Positions 5,956 through 8,324 of a stretch of DNA of 8,324 nucleotides are shown one piece after another. Each line of letters begins with the position of its first letter. The first letter of the stretch is position 1. Below the pieces are notes generated by a model. It was not told the DNA's origin, ran no database searches, and worked only from the letters and a program-made list of their open reading frames with translations. Source of the stretch: Caldisericaceae bacterium (GTDB lineage Bacteria; Caldisericota; Caldisericia; Caldisericales; Caldisericaceae); the NCBI GenBank assembly GCA_026987225.1, contig JALSNB010000263.1, positions 1 to 8,324 on the forward strand, in the 5' to 3' direction. The position numbers and the translations under genes were made by a program.

Positions 5956-5959
5956 AAAA

Positions 5960-8302
5960 TTACTCTTTTTGCCCTTTCTCTTTTAATGCATTAAGAATTT
6001 TTTCAGGCGTTATGGGAACATCTTTAATTCTTATGCCCAATGCGTTTTCCACTGCATTTGCAATGGCAGGCATTACCGGAATCATCGTATGCTCCGCAAT
6101 ACCTCTTGCACCAAACGGACCGTCCGGTTGCGGAACTTCAACGATAATCGGATTCATATCACGTGGCACGTCAAGAGCTGTTGGAATCTTATAATCCGTA
6201 AAGTTCGGGTTAAGGATTCTACCATCTTTATCAAATTTCACTTCCTCCCATAATGCCGTTCCAAGACCCTGAACAAAACCACCGACTATCTGGCCTTCGA
6301 CAAGATCCGGGTTGATTGCTTTTCCTGCATCAAACGCCTCGGCCATTTTAAGAACTCTTATTCTTCCGGTCTCTTTATCAATTTCAATTTCCACAGCACC
6401 TGCACCTGTCGTATAATGAACGTTAGGATGCCCGCCCAAACCCGTTTCGGGGTTTACTTTAGCAGATGTAAATTCGGGCATAAACATACCATGCCCCATA
6501 ATCGGGCCACCCCTGAACGTTCCGTCTGGCATTTCAATTCCGTTAATTACAAACTTCTCGAAAGGAAGCTCAAAATCGGGATCAGTGAAGCACTTAACTT
6601 TTCCATCTTCAAGATAGAGATTTGCCTTTTCAATATGGTAAGCACGCGATACTGTATCCAAAATCTGGTTTCTCGCATCTATAGCCGCACGCCTCACGGC
6701 ATTTCCGCAACTCCATGTAACGTGACTTGCAACTGTCTGCCATTCGTACGGGTTCCTATCGGTATCAGGTAGTTCAACCCTTATTTTTTCAAGTGGAAGT
6801 TGCAATTCTTCAGCTGCAATTTTTGCCATCGCAGTAAGGAATCCCTGGCCAAGTTCCATACCTGAAACGAGAATATTGATACTTCCGTCTTCACTGAACT
6901 TTAAGAATGCTGCAGAAGACTCGTTTGGTGGCATAGCAGGTGCTTTCCACACTGCAGCGAATCCTTTTGCTCTGATTTTATTCGGATCCGGAGATTTATC
7001 TTCTTTCCCCCATTCTATTTTTTCTGCAACTTTATCTATACATTCCAAAATGCCGGTCGGATTCATTTCCACACCGTAGGCAACAGGCTCACCACGCTTT
7101 ATCGCATTCTTTCTTCTGAATTCCACAGGATCCATTCCAATGGCTTTTGCCACCCTATCCATATGGCTTTCAATGCCAAAATGGAATTCCGAATACCCAA
7201 AACCTCTGTAAGCTCCGCAAGGCGGCCTATTCGTATAAATTGCAAATGAATCAATATAAACATTGGGGATATAGTAAGGCCCTGTCGCCGAAAAACCGGT
7301 GGCGTTAACAACGTTGGAACCGTATTCTGCGGACGCACCGACATCCCAGTAAAGTTGATGCTTCAGTGCAATGATTTTACCGTCTTTCGTAACTCCCATT
7401 TTTACATGAGCATAAAGTTCCTGCCTTTGAGACGTATTTTCAAATTCCTGTTTTCTTGTCCATCTTAACTTTACGGGGTGGCCGGGCACTTTCATGGCTG
7501 CAACCGCTGCAATTACTTCCATACTGATTCCGGCTTTACCACCGAATCCACCGCCAACATATGAAGCAATGACCCTTACATTTTTATGAGGAATTTTTAA
7601 CGAATTTGCAAGTATGTTTCTCTGCGTATGTGGTGACTGTGTTGAATTCCAGAGCGTAAGTCTACCGTCATATGAAAACAGTGCGACGGAAATATGTGTT
7701 TCTATGGGAGCATGGACAACATGAGGAACATGATACCAATCTTCAAGCACAAAATCAGCTTCTTCAAATGCTTTATCCACATCACCTTTTCTAATCTTCC
7801 TTACATGTGCAATATTAGTCCCAGGTTGAGGATAAAGCCACGGAACAACTTCGTATTTTCCAAGATCAGGATGAATAAGTGGAGCATCTGGTTTTATCGC
7901 TTCAAGTGGGTTTTGGATAACTGGCAGTGGTTCATACTCTACTTTTATCTTCTTAATTGCCGCTTTACCCTGTGCAGGTGTTTCGGTAACAACTGCGGCA
8001 ACCTGTTCACCAACATACCTTACCCTATCCGACGGGAAAATGGAATTATCCTTAAGATAAAGTCCGAACTTTTCAGGAAAATCTTTTCCTGATAGAACTG
8101 CTTTTACGCCTGGCATCTTTTCGGCTTCTGACGTATCGATATTCTTTATAATCGCATGGGCATACGGACTCTCCAGGACGGTAACATATAGGAGGCCAGG
8201 GCCAAATTCTATATCGTCCGTATATTTCGCCGCTCCGCTTATTTTTTCAAGGCCGTCAATCCTTACGGCACGCGATCCCACATATTTTAATTCTTTTTTC
8301 AT
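5960..8302 (-). CDS. Xanthine dehydrogenase family protein, molybdopterin-binding (large) subunit
   Basis: This cytoplasmic molybdenum hydroxylase subunit inserts water-derived oxygen into an aldehyde or N-heterocycle such as a purine. Electrons pass to separate iron-sulfur and FAD subunits, which are absent here and expected upstream past the right edge. At 780 residues it is the usual length for stand-alone large subunits. Seen in order: an N-terminal hammerhead domain (about 15-125), Q222 in NSTQSPH (contacts the Mo oxo group in relatives), the cofactor loop GGGFGGK (250-256), GAYRGFG (363-369, R366), GMELGQG (481-487), and the catalytic glutamate E737 in GARGIAEH. By manual alignment the two purine-positioning residues of bovine xanthine dehydrogenase (E802, R880) are A257 and about A334, so xanthine is not assured as substrate. 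TAGGAGGTT (8314-8306) precedes the ATG at 8302 by 3 nt. The adjacent nucleobase permease favours a purine-like substrate. Confidence 0.92.
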   Translation of the reverse strand: MKKELKYVGSRAVRIDGLEKISGAAKYTDDIEFGPGLLYVTVLESPYAHAIIKNIDTSEAEKMPGVKAVLSGKDFPEKFGLYLKDNSIFPSDRVRYVGEQVAAVVTETPAQGKAAIKKIKVEYEPLPVIQNPLEAIKPDAPLIHPDLGKYEVVPWLYPQPGTNIAHVRKIRKGDVDKAFEEADFVLEDWYHVPHVVHAPIETHISVALFSYDGRLTLWNSTQSPHTQRNILANSLKIPHKNVRVIASYVGGGFGGKAGISMEVIAAVAAMKVPGHPVKLRWTRKQEFENTSQRQELYAHVKMGVTKDGKIIALKHQLYWDVGASAEYGSNVVNATGFSATGPYYIPNVYIDSFAIYTNRPPCGAYRGFGYSEFHFGIESHMDRVAKAIGMDPVEFRRKNAIKRGEPVAYGVEMNPTGILECIDKVAEKIEWGKEDKSPDPNKIRAKGFAAVWKAPAMPPNESSAAFLKFSEDGSINILVSGMELGQGFLTAMAKIAAEELQLPLEKIRVELPDTDRNPYEWQTVASHVTWSCGNAVRRAAIDARNQILDTVSRAYHIEKANLYLEDGKVKCFTDPDFELPFEKFVINGIEMPDGTFRGGPIMGHGMFMPEFTSAKVNPETGLGGHPNVHYTTGAGAVEIEIDKETGRIRVLKMAEAFDAGKAINPDLVEGQIVGGFVQGLGTALWEEVKFDKDGRILNPNFTDYKIPTALDVPRDMNPIIVEVPQPDGPFGARGIAEHTMIPVMPAIANAVENALGIRIKDVPITPEKILNALKEKGQKE

Positions 8303-8324
8303 GATAACCTCCTACTCTTCCTTA
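8303..8324 (-). promoter_or_regulatory. Ribosome binding site of the hydroxylase gene and probable end of an upstream gene
   Basis: On the minus strand the edge reads AAGGAAGAGTAGGAGGTTATC before the ATG. AGGAGGT is a strong ribosome binding site. All three frames contain a stop close by: TAA at 8324-8322, TAG at 8314-8312, and TGA at 8301-8299 overlapping the ATG. An upstream gene ending here, such as another hydroxylase subunit, is possible, but its frame cannot be decided from 22 bases. Confidence 0.5.

Noticed and set aside
5835..6194. Plus-strand open frame of 119 codons across the permease leader and the hydroxylase C-terminus
   Set aside because: It runs antisense to the conserved GARGIAEH region of the hydroxylase and has no ribosome binding site or protein-like motif.
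1..8324. Mobile elements, CRISPR arrays, tRNA or rRNA genes, phage genes
   Set aside because: No terminal repeats, transposase motifs, regularly spaced repeats or tRNA-like cloverleaf were seen; the gaps between genes are all under 200 bp and accounted for.

Overview
The window is a gene-dense, AT-rich stretch of a bacterial chromosome with strong AGGAGG-type ribosome binding sites and sigma70-type promoters. It contains housekeeping and metabolic genes. No mobile element, phage, CRISPR array or RNA gene was seen. The organism cannot be fixed from the sequence. Three things would suit a thermophilic anaerobe of the Caldisericum/Dictyoglomus/Thermotogota kind: low GC, AGA/AGG-rich arginine codons, and a secreted protein combining a beta-propeller with paired 'copper amine oxidase N-terminal' (stalk) domains. 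That placement is inference only.

Layout. A minus-strand gene for the ribosome maturation factor RimP enters from the left edge, with its C-terminus cut off. It diverges from a plus-strand pair across a 190-bp regulatory region: pckA (ATP-dependent phosphoenolpyruvate carboxykinase) and an unrecognised 170-residue protein whose start codon overlaps the pckA stop. This pair runs into a convergent minus-strand gene for a secreted seven-bladed propeller/stalk-domain protein, and the two coding regions overlap by 20 bp at their 3' ends. Upstream of that gene lie its own extended -10 promoter, inside a perfect inverted repeat, and a strong intrinsic terminator. The terminator closes the next minus-strand unit, a large molybdenum hydroxylase subunit (xanthine dehydrogenase family) followed by an NCS2 nucleobase permease.

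How the genes work together. The hydroxylase subunit and permease probably form a uptake-plus-oxidation module for a purine or other N-heterocycle. The FAD and iron-sulfur partners of the hydroxylase are not in the window and would be expected beyond the right edge. PckA links oxaloacetate and phosphoenolpyruvate; its coupled partner has no assignable function. RimP belongs to 30S subunit maturation and is normally followed by nusA and infB, which would lie beyond the left edge.

The most interesting material is regulatory. There is a terminator-like hairpin in the rimP leader that suggests attenuation, an unassigned palindromic operator over the propeller-gene promoter, and a structured permease leader with a 5' stem-loop plus a G-rich four-run element. 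By manual alignment, the hydroxylase also lacks both residues that position purines in classical xanthine dehydrogenase, so its substrate is open.
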